A stretch of 64,000 nucleotides of DNA from Pikeienuella litoralis (GTDB lineage: Bacteria; Pseudomonadota; Alphaproteobacteria; Rhodobacterales; Rhodobacteraceae). Shown in pieces: positions 44,577-53,427 of the stretch (its first letter is position 1; each line of letters opens with the position of its first letter). The notes under the pieces were generated by a model. It worked only from the letters and a program-made list of their open reading frames with translations. It did not search any database and had not been told where the DNA came from. Both the position numbers and the translations under genes were made by a program. Where the stretch lies: contig NZ_JBBHER010000005.1 in the NCBI RefSeq assembly GCF_037646705.1, forward strand, positions 62,001-126,000. Direction: 5' to 3'.

Positions 44577-45245
44577 ATGTCGCGTATTGTGGACCTGTCC
44601 GTAACCATCGAGCCGCATTTCCGCTGGCCGATGGAGCGCAGCCTGAGAAGCGATTTCGCCAAGGGCGACGCTTTCCAGGTCACTCAGCTCAATCTCGTCG
44701 TGCACGGCTATACGCATATCGACGCGGCCCGCCACATCATGCCCGACGGCCCGACGACCTCGGCCACGCCGCTCGAGGCCACCTGCGGCGACGCGGCGAT
44801 CATCGATATCTCCGATATCGAACCGAATACGGAGATCACCCGGGAGCACCTCTCCAAAGCGGGCGCCCATGTGCGCGATGGCGATATCGTGCTGCTCAAG
44901 ACGCGGTGGGATGAGAAGCGCTCTCTCCACACCCGCGAATTCTGGACCGACTCGCCCTATCTTTCGCGCGGGGCCTGCGAGTGGCTTCTCGAAAAGAAGA
45001 TCCGGGCCCTGGCGCCGGATTTCCCGCAAGACTACCCGATCCGCCTTCTGCTCGATGGCGAGACCGCGCCGATGCGGGACTTCGTCAGCCATGACGTGCT
45101 GCTGCGGAACGGCGTCATCCTCATCGAATACACATGCAATTTCGGAGCCTTGAAGGGCGACCGCACCACGCTCTACGCCTTGCCGCTCAAATTGCCGGAC
45201 TCGGATGGCTACCCCGCCCGCGTCATCGCGGTGGAGGACGACTGA
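44577..45245 (+). CDS. Cyclase-family metal-dependent hydrolase
   Basis: This 222-residue protein belongs to the cyclase/kynurenine-formamidase-like family (PF04199). The metal site is visible as HGYTHIDAARH (His43, His47, Asp49 and His53). TRWDEKR and a later H/E-containing region complete the fold. Members hydrolyse amides or lactones, for example kynurenine formamide or isatin. The substrate here is unknown. The gene lies between TRAP system 2 and a dehydrogenase-like gene. GAAGGAAAC precedes its ATG, and the same RBS is found before the next gene. Confidence 0.85.
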   Translation: MSRIVDLSVTIEPHFRWPMERSLRSDFAKGDAFQVTQLNLVVHGYTHIDAARHIMPDGPTTSATPLEATCGDAAIIDISDIEPNTEITREHLSKAGAHVRDGDIVLLKTRWDEKRSLHTREFWTDSPYLSRGACEWLLEKKIRALAPDFPQDYPIRLLLDGETAPMRDFVSHDVLLRNGVILIEYTCNFGALKGDRTTLYALPLKLPDSDGYPARVIAVEDD

Positions 45246-45349
45246 AGGACGGACGGCGAAGCCCCCGCGCGTTCATTTCTCCCGCCGGGCCGCCCGGCTG
45301 AACATGACGCTCACACGAACTGATCACAGGTTTCGGAAGGAAACGACTT

Positions 45350-46729
45350 ATGCATCTCGACACGCTTCTGGGCCCGGTCGGAGCGCGCCGGATTGAAGCC
45401 GCGCTGATCGGCGCCGGCGAATTCGGCCGCAGCTTCATCTCGCAAATGCGCCTCGCGCCCGGCATGGATGTGCGCGTCGTCTGCGACGTCGACATCGAGC
45501 GGGCGATCCAGGCGTTCGCGGCGGCCGGGGTTCACGGCGTCAAGGTGTGCGAGACCGTGAGCGCGGCGCGCGCCGCCTTCGAGGCGGGCGATGCGCTCGT
45601 GATTCCGGACGCCGCGATCGCGGTGGAGTTGCCTGTCGATGTGATCGTCGAGGCGACGGGGATCCCGGAAGCCGCCGCCGTCATCGCCGAGCTTGGCCTT
45701 TCAGGGGGCAAGCATGTGGTGATGGTGACCAAGGAGGCCGAAAGCGTGGTCGGCCCGCTCCTCGCGCATCGCGCGCGGGCGGCGGGATTGGTCTACACCC
45801 CGGCGGATGGCGATCAGCCGAGCCTGCTTATCGGCCTGGTGGCCTGGTGCCGCCTGCTTGGCCTGGAGATCGTGGCGGCGGGGAAGGCCAGCGAATACGA
45901 TTTCGTCTACGATCCGGCGGCGGGTGAGATCAGCGCCCATGGCCGCACGCTCGCCGCGCCGGATTTCGCGGAGCTCTGGCGCGCGGAGGGGCGCGGCGCC
46001 GCGCGCATCGTCGACGCGCGGTCCGAACTGCTGCGAGACTTCTGGCGGCGGACGACGCCCGATCTTTGCGAAATGACGATTGTCGCCAACGCCACCGGCC
46101 TTCCCCCCGGCCGGCCGGCCCTGCACGCGCCGGTGGCGCGCGCGTTGGAATTGCCTGACGTGTTCGCCCCGGTCGCCGCAGGCGGGCTTCTCGATGAACC
46201 GGGAATTCTCGATATCTTCAACTGTCTGCGCCGGCCTGACGAGATGAGCTTCGCCGGCGGAGTCTTCGTCGTCGCCAATGCGCCCGACCCGGCGACCGGG
46301 CGCCTCTTTCGGGAAAAGGGCATCCCGGCGAGCGCCGACGGCGAGCGTTTCCTGATCAGCAATATCGTGCATCTGCTTGGCGCCGAAGCGCCGATGTCGA
46401 TCCTGTCGGCCTGCCGGTCGGGCAAATCCACCGCCGGAGAGAATGTGCGCCCACGGATCGACCTGAGCGCGCGGACCCAAGCCCCCATCGAAGCGGGTGC
46501 GCTATTCGAACTTGGCTGGCGCCATGAGGTCAACGGCCTGACCGCGGAGATGACGCCGGCGCAACCGCTCGGCGCCAATAACGCCGTGCCGCTCTATCTC
46601 CTGCCGGGAGCCAGAGCGCGGGTCGATATCCCGGAGGGCGTGACGGTCACCGGCGCCATGGTCGAGCCGCCGGCCGGGTCGGCCCTCTGGAAAATGCGCG
46701 CCGAGCAGGACGCCTTGTTCGCCGGCTGA
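45350..46729 (+). CDS. NAD(P)-dependent oxidoreductase, homoserine dehydrogenase-like with SAF-type C-terminus
   Basis: This is a 459-residue protein. The N-terminus has a Rossmann fold, AALIGAGEFGRSFISQM then VVCDVD, and VDVIVEATGIPEAAA as in homoserine dehydrogenases. The middle GGKHVVMVTKEAESVVGPLL resembles the same family. The C-terminal about 100 residues (ARTQAPIEAG, then LGANNAVPLYLLPGARARVDIP) look like a SAF domain, known from sialic acid synthase and AFP-like proteins. This pairing is found in uncharacterised dehydrogenases. The reaction is unknown, and the genetic context points to catabolism of a TRAP-imported compound. Confidence 0.75.
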   Translation: MHLDTLLGPVGARRIEAALIGAGEFGRSFISQMRLAPGMDVRVVCDVDIERAIQAFAAAGVHGVKVCETVSAARAAFEAGDALVIPDAAIAVELPVDVIVEATGIPEAAAVIAELGLSGGKHVVMVTKEAESVVGPLLAHRARAAGLVYTPADGDQPSLLIGLVAWCRLLGLEIVAAGKASEYDFVYDPAAGEISAHGRTLAAPDFAELWRAEGRGAARIVDARSELLRDFWRRTTPDLCEMTIVANATGLPPGRPALHAPVARALELPDVFAPVAAGGLLDEPGILDIFNCLRRPDEMSFAGGVFVVANAPDPATGRLFREKGIPASADGERFLISNIVHLLGAEAPMSILSACRSGKSTAGENVRPRIDLSARTQAPIEAGALFELGWRHEVNGLTAEMTPAQPLGANNAVPLYLLPGARARVDIPEGVTVTGAMVEPPAGSALWKMRAEQDALFAG

Positions 46730-46742
46730 ATCCGGCTGGCCG

Positions 46743-46761
46743 CCCGCGCCTCCGGCGCGGG
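46743..46761 (+). terminator. Possible hairpin terminator after the oxidoreductase gene
   Basis: An 8-bp stem, CCCGCGCC with GGCGCGGG, has a 3-nt loop and starts 14 bp after the stop. No T-run follows. It probably ends the TRAP/cyclase transcript, but this is not certain. Confidence 0.35.
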
Positions 46762-46973
46762 GGAGAGCAGGGCGGCGCCGTCCGCTAGATGTCGAGACTG
46801 CGCGCGCCATGCTTGTCGCTGGCGCCGGATGATCCGAAAACGGAGCCGACGACACAGCCGACAGGCGCCGCCATGACCGACAGCGTTCCCTCTCTTCCCG
46901 TCACGCCTCGGCGCGGCGCCCCCGGCGAGGCCGTCATTGCTCAAGGGCCCTTTCGCCAGATATAGGAGATCTC

Positions 46974-48155
46974 ATGAAACTTCCTCTCATCCTCGCCCTG
47001 TCTCTGCTCGCACCTCCGGCTATGGCCGACTGGTCGCAGACCCTGGACGCCGCGCGCGGCCAGACCGTCTATTGGAACGCCTGGGGCGGCGATGCGCGCA
47101 CGAACGCCTTCATCGCCTGGGTGGGCGAGCAGACCGAGGCGCTATATGGCGTCCGCGTCGAACAGGCCAAGCTGAGCAACACCGCCGAGGCGGTGACCCG
47201 TGTGATTTCTGAAAAGGCCGCCGGTCAGGATGAGGGCGGCAGCGTGGATCTGATCTGGATCAACGGGCCGAACTTTCTGGCGATGAAGGAGCAGGGCCTG
47301 CTCCATGGGCCTTTCGTGGCCGATCTGCCGAACGCGAAATATCTCGACCTGGGGCCGACCTCGCCCGCCTCGGTCGATTTCACCGTGCCGGTGGAGGGCA
47401 TGGAAAGCCCCTGGCGGCTGGCGCGGTTCGTCTTCACGTACGATTCGGCGCGCGTCGCCGAGCCGCCGCGCAGCATGGCGGCTTTCGCGAAATGGGCGGC
47501 GGCCAATCCGGGGCGGTTCACGCATCCCGATCCGTCGAACTTCATGGGAGCGACATTCCTCAAGCAGGCGCTGATCGAACTGGCTCCGGACGCGGCGATC
47601 ATGCAGCAGCCCGTCACTGAGGCCGCGTTCGCCGCGGCGACCGCTCCGCTCTGGGACTGGTACGACGCGCTGCGCCCGAACTTGTGGCGCGGCGGCGAAA
47701 CCTACCCTGAAAACCAGTCGGTGCAGCAACAATTGCTGAACGATGGCGAGGTCGACATCGCCATGTCCTTCGATCCGGCCTCGACCGCCGCCGCCATCGC
47801 GGATGGTCTCCTGCCCGAAACGGCGCGCGTGTTCGTGCCGGAAGGCGGCAGCATCGGCAATGTCAGCTTTGTCGCCATTCCCTACAACGCCGCCAACGCC
47901 GAAGGGGCGGAAGTCGTGGCGAATTTCCTGCTCGATCCGGCGACGCAGGCTCATATGCAGAATATCGAGGTTCTGGGGTCGTTCTCGGTGCTGGACCCGT
48001 CACGGCTCGACGCCGCCGCCAAGGCGGCGTTCGCCGCCCTGCCGACCGCTCCGGCGCTGCCGACGCTGGACGAACTCGGCCCCACGCTGCTGGAGCCTCA
48101 CGCCAGCTGGATGATCCGGCTAACCGAGGAATGGGCGCGGCGTTACATCAAATGA
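46974..48155 (+). CDS. ABC transporter substrate-binding protein, YnjB family
   Basis: This 393-residue periplasmic protein has a signal peptide (LPLILALSLLAPPAMA; cleavage near residue 18). YnjB-type features are VYWNAWGGDARTNAFIAW (in parts), DLIWINGPNFLAMKEQGLL and NQSVQQQLLNDGEVDIAMSF. The fold is similar to iron/thiamine/spermidine binding proteins. The ligand of YnjBCD transporters is not settled, though thiamine-like compounds have been proposed. The stop overlaps the permease start by 4 bp. GGAGATCTC precedes the ATG. Confidence 0.87.
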   Translation: MKLPLILALSLLAPPAMADWSQTLDAARGQTVYWNAWGGDARTNAFIAWVGEQTEALYGVRVEQAKLSNTAEAVTRVISEKAAGQDEGGSVDLIWINGPNFLAMKEQGLLHGPFVADLPNAKYLDLGPTSPASVDFTVPVEGMESPWRLARFVFTYDSARVAEPPRSMAAFAKWAAANPGRFTHPDPSNFMGATFLKQALIELAPDAAIMQQPVTEAAFAAATAPLWDWYDALRPNLWRGGETYPENQSVQQQLLNDGEVDIAMSFDPASTAAAIADGLLPETARVFVPEGGSIGNVSFVAIPYNAANAEGAEVVANFLLDPATQAHMQNIEVLGSFSVLDPSRLDAAAKAAFAALPTAPALPTLDELGPTLLEPHASWMIRLTEEWARRYIK

Positions 48156-49855
48156 ACCGGGATGGCCGCCTGCTGCGCGCGGCCGTGCTGGCGGTGGTCG
48201 GGCTCGGCCTGATCGCCCCCATCATCGCCGGCCTCTGGCAGACGGGGCGCGCCGCGTTCGACATCCTGCCCGCGTTGGGGCGGGACGCGGCGTCGCTGGC
48301 GCCGTGGCGGGATCTGGCCGGTCTGCCGGGGTTCGCCACCAGCCTGCGCCTGACGCTCGTCACCGGGCTTGGCTCGACCTTGCTGTCTCTGGTGCTGGCG
48401 ACCGGTTTCTGCGCCGCGGTTCACGCCAGGATAACGCCTTCGGCGGGCGGGCGGATGCTGACGCCCTTTCTGGCGATCCCCCATGCGGCGATGGCGGTGG
48501 GGTTGGCCTTTGTCCTGGCCCCGTCGGGCTGGCTCGCGCGTATGCTGGCGCCGCTGGCGGGGTGGGACCGGCCGCCGGACATCGCCACGGTCAATGACGG
48601 CTGGGGCTTCGCCCTGACGCTCGGGTTGATGGTCAAGGAGACGCCGTTTTTCTTGCTGGTGATCCTCTCGGCGCTCAGCCAGATTCCCGTGGCGCGCCAC
48701 ATGGCGGCGGGGCGCGCGCTTGGCTATGGCCGCGGGATCGTCTGGATCAAGATCATCATGCCGCAGGTCTGGCCGCTGATCCGGCTGCCGGTCTGGGTGG
48801 TGCTTGCCTATGCGCTGTCGGTCGTGGACATGGCGATCATCCTTGGCCCGTCGAACCCGCCAACGCTGGCGGTGGCGGTGACGCGCTGGTTCGGCGACCC
48901 AGATCCGACGATGATCCTGCCCGCCTCGGCGGGGGCCGTCCTGCAAGCGGTGATCGTGGCTCTTGCGGTGGCGGCGCTGATCGGCGCGGAGGCCCTGGGC
49001 AAGAGGCTGGGCCGCTGGTGGCTCAGGCGCGGCGGGCGCGGGCTGTCGGCGGAGCCGGGGCTCTGGGCGGCCAGCGCGGTTGTGGCTGCGATGATGGCGA
49101 TAGGGGCGCTGGCGATGGTGTCGCTTCTGGTCTGGTCGCTGGCGTGGCGGTGGTCCTTTCCGCAGATTCTGCCGGAGAGCTGGTCGCTGAAACCCTGGAC
49201 GGGCGCGCAGAGCGGCTGGATGCGGACGCTGGCGAATACGCTTCTCCTGGCGGGGGCGACGGTCGGTCTGTCGCTCGCGCTGGCGATCGCCTGGCTCGAG
49301 GGCGAGGATCGCGCCCGCAGAAGCCGCGCGCCCTGGGCCGAGGCGCTGATCTATCTGCCGCTGCTGATCCCGCAGATCGGGTTTCTCTACGGGCTGAATG
49401 TCGGGTTTCTGCAGATCGGCCTGTCGAGCGGGATCTGGGCGGTGACCTGGGCGCAGGCGCTGTTCGTCTTTCCCTATATGATGATCGCCCTGTCGGACCC
49501 TTGGCGCGCGCTGGACCCGCGCATGATCCGCGCCGCCGCCGCGCTCGGGGCGGGGCCGGGGCGCAGGTTATGGGCGGTCAAGCTGCCGGTGCTGCTGCGC
49601 CCGATCCTGACCGCCACCGCCATCGGCGTGGCGGTCTCCGTGGCGCAATACCTGCCGACCCTGTTCATGGGCGGGGGCCGCGTCGCGACCCTGACCACCG
49701 AGGCGGTGACCCTGTCTTCCGGGTCCGATCGCCGCGTGACGGGGGTATACGGGACGCTTCAGGCCGCGCTGCCCTTCGCCGCCTATCTTGCGGCGGTCAT
49801 GATCCCTGCGATCCTGCACCGTAACCGCCGCGGTCTGTCCGGAGTCGCCACATGA
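48152..49855 (+). CDS. ABC transporter permease, fused two-half YnjC type
   Basis: This is a 567-residue membrane protein with about 12 hydrophobic helices in two tandem permease halves. The first half has the EAA-type loop AAGRALGYGRGIVWIKIIMPQ (in parts) near residues 190-210, and the second has AAAALGAGPGRRLWAVKLP near 462. Two halves on one chain is known for YnjC and other fused iron/thiamine permeases. The ATG at 48152 overlaps the binding-protein stop. A longer in-frame ATG at 48131 is less likely. Confidence 0.88.
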   Translation: MNRDGRLLRAAVLAVVGLGLIAPIIAGLWQTGRAAFDILPALGRDAASLAPWRDLAGLPGFATSLRLTLVTGLGSTLLSLVLATGFCAAVHARITPSAGGRMLTPFLAIPHAAMAVGLAFVLAPSGWLARMLAPLAGWDRPPDIATVNDGWGFALTLGLMVKETPFFLLVILSALSQIPVARHMAAGRALGYGRGIVWIKIIMPQVWPLIRLPVWVVLAYALSVVDMAIILGPSNPPTLAVAVTRWFGDPDPTMILPASAGAVLQAVIVALAVAALIGAEALGKRLGRWWLRRGGRGLSAEPGLWAASAVVAAMMAIGALAMVSLLVWSLAWRWSFPQILPESWSLKPWTGAQSGWMRTLANTLLLAGATVGLSLALAIAWLEGEDRARRSRAPWAEALIYLPLLIPQIGFLYGLNVGFLQIGLSSGIWAVTWAQALFVFPYMMIALSDPWRALDPRMIRAAAALGAGPGRRLWAVKLPVLLRPILTATAIGVAVSVAQYLPTLFMGGGRVATLTTEAVTLSSGSDRRVTGVYGTLQAALPFAAYLAAVMIPAILHRNRRGLSGVAT

Positions 49856-50502
49856 GCCTTGACCTCGACGCGCTCTGCATCTGGCCGGCCAATGGCGCGG
49901 CGCTGTTCCAGCCGTTGACGCTGCATGTCGCGGCGGGCGACGTCGTCACGGTGATGGGGCCGTCGGGAGTGGGGAAATCCACGCTGCTCGACGCCATCGG
50001 CGGGCACCTGGCGCACGGGTTTCGCCTGTCGGGCGCGGTGGGCCTGAATGGGCGCGACGTGACGGCGCTGCCCGCCGAGGCGCGGCGGATCGGGCTGATG
50101 TTTCAGGACGCGCTGCTGTTTCCGCATCTTTCGGTCGGCGACAATCTGGCCTTCGGTCTGCCGCCCGGCCTGCGCGGGCGCGCGCGCCGCCGCGCGGCGG
50201 TGGAGGCGGCGTTGCAACATGCGGGGCTGGCGGGGCTTTACGAGCGGGACCCGGCCACATTGTCGGGCGGGCAACGCGCGCGCGCCGCGCTGATGCGCAC
50301 TCTGCTGGCCGAGCCTGCGGCGCTGCTGCTGGACGAGCCGTTCTCGAAGCTCGACCCTGAACTGCGTGACGAGATGCGCCAATTCACCTTCGCGCATGTG
50401 ACGTCCCGCGCCGTTCCGACCTTGATGGTCACGCACGACCCCGATGACGCCGCCGCCGCGGGCGGGCCTGTCGTTGCGCTGAAAGGGTTCGGGGCGCCGT
50501 GA
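49852..50502 (+). CDS. ABC transporter ATP-binding protein, YnjD type
   Basis: This short ATPase of 216 residues has Walker A GPSGVGKSTLL (near residues 35-45), the signature LSGGQRARAALMR, Walker B ALLLDEPFSKLD and the H-loop LMVTHDPDDA. It energises the importer made with the two genes upstream. There is no regulatory C-terminal domain. The start overlaps the permease stop (ATGA), so the three genes form one operon. Confidence 0.93.
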   Translation: MSLDLDALCIWPANGAALFQPLTLHVAAGDVVTVMGPSGVGKSTLLDAIGGHLAHGFRLSGAVGLNGRDVTALPAEARRIGLMFQDALLFPHLSVGDNLAFGLPPGLRGRARRRAAVEAALQHAGLAGLYERDPATLSGGQRARAALMRTLLAEPAALLLDEPFSKLDPELRDEMRQFTFAHVTSRAVPTLMVTHDPDDAAAAGGPVVALKGFGAP

Positions 50503-51009
50503 AGGCTCCGGTCGCAATCGCGGCCTTCCAGGTGACGCCCGCGCGCCTGAGGATGGCGCGCCGCCGGATGGAGTGAGAACGCCGACCTTCGGAACGTCCC
50601 GAAGCTGATCTGTGCGCCGCTTGACCTCGCGGGAAGTCCATGGAGGCGCGCGAGGCGTCCACGAAGGCGCCGGGCTCGCCCTGCTTCTCACGCCGGCCGT
50701 CCGCAGCGCAGCGCCGCCATTCGCGGCGACTGCGCAACGCCCATTCGATTTGTCTGATTCCCTGATTTGAGAATCTTCAGTGGCTGGCGCCCCGAAAACA
50801 GGGGTGAAAGCCCGATCGCGGCGACAGGTTTGCGCTCCGCTGTGTTCATATGGCGCCCAATTATTAGGCGGTAAATTTCTAGCGGACGAAATTTTGTGCA
50901 TATCCGCGGATGACCGGCGATTTATCGGGACACATTCTTTCGCTGCAGTGCGGGGGGTGATGCTGTGGCGCAGCAAATCGCGCCAGGCGGACTCTCAAAG
51001 GGAAGCGGA
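50503..51009. other. Region upstream of glnK
   Basis: No gene is supported in these about 500 bp. The left half is GC-rich. From about 50840 the DNA turns AT-richer (CCAATTATTAGG near 50858, GGACGAAATTTTGTGCATATCC near 50883 in parts), as expected for the glnK promoter zone. I could not find a clean sigma-54 (-24/-12) or NtrC site. GGGAAGCGGA is the glnK RBS. Confidence 0.5.
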
Positions 51010-51348
51010 ATGAAACTGATTATCGCTACGATCAAGCCATTCAAACTTGATGATGTGCGCGAGGCGCTGACCGAAATCGGCGTGCGAGGCATGATGGTTT
51101 CGGAAATCAAGGGGTATGGCGTGCAGTCGGGCCATACCGAAGTCTATCGCGGCGCTGAATACAGCGTGAGCTACGTGCCAAAGCTCAAACTGGAAATCGC
51201 AACCCCCGCGGACATGGCCGAGCGCGTCGTTCAGACCATCGCGTCGCGCGCGCGGACCGGCAAGATCGGCGATGGCAAGATTTTCGTTCTTGACCTCTCA
51301 GAGGTGCTGCGCGTGCGCACTGGCGAAACCAATGAAAACGCACTGTAA
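51010..51348 (+). CDS. glnK: Nitrogen regulatory protein PII (GlnK type)
   Basis: This 112-residue PII protein is a trimeric sensor of 2-oxoglutarate, ATP/ADP and (through uridylylation) glutamine. The T-loop is GYGVQSGHTEVYRGAEYSVS, with the modifiable Tyr51. The start KLIIATIKPFKLDDVREAL and the C-terminal GKIGDGKIFVLDLSEVLRVRTGE (in parts) match. It is directly before amtB, as is usual for GlnK, which binds and closes AmtB when nitrogen is sufficient. ATG 51010 was chosen over an in-frame GTG at 50965. Confidence 0.96.
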   Translation: MKLIIATIKPFKLDDVREALTEIGVRGMMVSEIKGYGVQSGHTEVYRGAEYSVSYVPKLKLEIATPADMAERVVQTIASRARTGKIGDGKIFVLDLSEVLRVRTGETNENAL

Positions 51349-51372
51349 CGCCCCCATTTCAGGAGAATAAGC

Positions 51373-52695
51373 ATGACGAGATTAATCAGGTTGGGCCTTG
51401 TCGCCTCTCTTCTCTTCCTTCCGCAAGCCTCCCTTGCGCAAGACCTGGACACGACTCCGCTGAATTCGGACACCGGCTATATCTTCACGACGTTCATGCT
51501 CCTCGTCTCTGGATTCCTGGTCTTTTTCATGGCGGCGGGGTTCGCGATGCTGGAGGCGGGTCTGGTGCGTAGCAAGAACGTCGCCATGCAGTTGATCAAG
51601 AACATCTCGCTCTTTTCGCTCGCCTCGATCGCATATTACATTCTTGGCTACCACCTGATGTATCCGGGGGACGCATGGACCATTCCCAATGTCCTTGGCG
51701 CGCTCTCGATCACGTCGCTGGAGCCTGTGGGGCTTGAAGGAGCGCAGCCGGATTTGACCTACGCCTCCGTCGGGGCGGATTTCTTCTTTCAATTGATGTT
51801 CTGCGCGGCGGCCGCGTCGATCGTCTCCGGCGCCTTGGCCGAGCGGATCAAGCTCTGGCCCTTTCTGATCTTTGTCGTGGTGCTCACCTCCGTCATCTAT
51901 CCCATTCAAGCCAGCTGGAAATGGGGCGGCGGCTTCCTGGACGCCATGGGATTTCAGGATTTCGCAGGTTCGAGCGTCGTTCACTCCGTCGGCGGATGGG
52001 CGGCGTTGACCGGCGCGATCATACTTGGGCCGCGCCTCGGCAAGTATAGGCACGGCAAGGTCAACCCGTTCCCGGGCTCCAACCTCGCGCTCGCCACGCT
52101 GGGCGCATTCATTCTGTGGATGGGCTGGTTCGGGTTCAACGGCGGCTCGCAGCTGTATATGGATACGGCCGGCAACGTTTCCGACATCAGCCGCATCTTC
52201 GCCAACACGAATATCTCCGCCGCTGCGGGGGCGGTGACGACCTTGTGTCTGACGCAGCTGCTCTACAAGAAGCCCGACCTCACCATGATCTTGAACGGGG
52301 CGCTGGCGGGACTGGTTTCCATCACTGCGGAGCCTCTGACTCCGTCCCTTGTCGAGGCCACATTGATCGGTGCGATTGGCGGTGTGATCGTTGTGTTCGC
52401 GGTTCCGATGCTGGACCGGTTCAAAATTGACGACGTGGTCGGCGCGATTCCGGTCCACCTTTTCGCGGGGATCTGGGGAACCATCGCGGTGGTTTTCACC
52501 AACGACGCGGCGAACTTGCTCACTCAAATCTATTCGATAGCCATTATCGGCGCGTTCGTGTGTGTCGCGTCAACGGCCGTCTGGATGGCGTTGAAAGCGA
52601 CGATTGGATTGCGGGTGGATGAGGAAGCCGAGATCGACGGTCTCGATAAGGCGGAGCTGGGAATGGAGGCTTACCCGGAGTTCGCCTTGCTCTGA
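51373..52695 (+). CDS. amtB: Ammonium transporter
   Basis: This 440-residue membrane channel has a cleavable signal peptide (LVASLLFLPQASLAQ) and 11 transmembrane helices. Family signatures are FFMAAGFAMLEAGLVRSKNV (in parts), DFAGSSVVHSVGGWAALTGA (pore His-Trp region) and HLFAGIWGTIAVVF (second pore His). It carries ammonium across the inner membrane and is controlled by GlnK. The last residues (ELGMEAYPEFALL) are the C-terminal tail that contacts GlnK. It is 24 bp after glnK. Confidence 0.96.
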   Translation: MTRLIRLGLVASLLFLPQASLAQDLDTTPLNSDTGYIFTTFMLLVSGFLVFFMAAGFAMLEAGLVRSKNVAMQLIKNISLFSLASIAYYILGYHLMYPGDAWTIPNVLGALSITSLEPVGLEGAQPDLTYASVGADFFFQLMFCAAAASIVSGALAERIKLWPFLIFVVVLTSVIYPIQASWKWGGGFLDAMGFQDFAGSSVVHSVGGWAALTGAIILGPRLGKYRHGKVNPFPGSNLALATLGAFILWMGWFGFNGGSQLYMDTAGNVSDISRIFANTNISAAAGAVTTLCLTQLLYKKPDLTMILNGALAGLVSITAEPLTPSLVEATLIGAIGGVIVVFAVPMLDRFKIDDVVGAIPVHLFAGIWGTIAVVFTNDAANLLTQIYSIAIIGAFVCVASTAVWMALKATIGLRVDEEAEIDGLDKAELGMEAYPEFALL

Positions 52696-52728
52696 CGGGG
52701 CGCGGAAACGCCCGCGCCGGAGCGCATG

Positions 52729-52759
52729 GGCGGCGGCGCGCCACTCCCGCGCCGCCGCC
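52729..52759. terminator. Hairpin between convergent amtB and the minus-strand gene
   Basis: A perfect 12-bp stem, GGCGGCGGCGCG (52729-52740) with CGCGCCGCCGCC (52748-52759), has a 7-nt loop in a 102-bp convergent gap. There is no T-run on either side. It could act in both directions. Confidence 0.45.
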
Positions 52760-52797
52760 TCGGCGCGCTTGAACCGCGCGGCGTGGAGGCTCAGGCC

Positions 52798-53427
52798 CTA
52801 ATCCGCGGCGAAGCAATAGAGGAGGCCGTCGCCGCCGGTGCTGCGAAGCGCTTCGAGGCCGCACCCGCGGGAAGGATGCGACGAGTTCCATGACTTCGAC
52901 GGCGGCGTGTCGTCCAGCCCCATGCGGTCATGATGCCCGACCATCGCCGCCCCGTCGCCGCTGCTGGTCCAGTCTTCGCAGGTCTGCGCCGCGGCGGCGC
53001 CGTCCGGAAGCGAGCCGGTGAGAATGTCGTGCCGGTTCGGCTTGTCCCCGCGGCCGTTGACGACGGCGCCGGACTCGTCGAGGGCGGTCTCCTTGGTGAT
53101 GCCGTTCGCGTCGCCATGCAGCGCCTCGACGCTCGCGGCGATCTCGGCGCCCTTCGCATTGAACCAGGGGCCGGTCCCGATGCGGTCGCGGGCGTTCTCG
53201 TCGCTGGTCGAGAGATAGGCGCGCCATGTCTTGCCGGCGACCCCGGCCGCCTCGGCGAGACCCGCGCAATGGGCGTCGGCCCCTTCGACGCCGCCGAAAT
53301 CCGCGCCCTGACCCGGATTGGCGCTGGTGACGAAGAAGCTCATCGAGGCGTCCTGCGCGGCGGCTGTCCCGGCGAGGCAGGCCAGAGCGGTGAACGCGGT
53401 GAAAGCGAGGCTCGTGCGGTGTTTCAT
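52798..53427 (-). CDS. Secreted protein of unknown function (lectin-like?)
   Basis: This 209-residue protein has a signal peptide (SLAFTAFTALACLAGTAAAQ; cleavage near residue 24). The mature part begins FFVTSANPGQGADFGG and continues DAHCAGLAEAAG, KTWRAYLSTS and later RNDR/DRIGTGPWFNAKG. Four or more cysteines (HCAGL, QTCEDW, GCGLE, LYCFA) may form disulfides. It resembles small exported proteins with the same start motif that I associate with a C-type-lectin/DUF1554-like fold, but this is weak. It is convergent with amtB, and its neighbour on the other side is the giant adhesin gene. Confidence 0.65.
   Translation of the reverse strand: MKHRTSLAFTAFTALACLAGTAAAQDASMSFFVTSANPGQGADFGGVEGADAHCAGLAEAAGVAGKTWRAYLSTSDENARDRIGTGPWFNAKGAEIAASVEALHGDANGITKETALDESGAVVNGRGDKPNRHDILTGSLPDGAAAAQTCEDWTSSGDGAAMVGHHDRMGLDDTPPSKSWNSSHPSRGCGLEALRSTGGDGLLYCFAAD

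Noticed and set aside
50780..51013. 77-codon frame upstream of glnK
   Set aside because: It overlaps the glnK promoter zone and start, and carries no recognisable motif.
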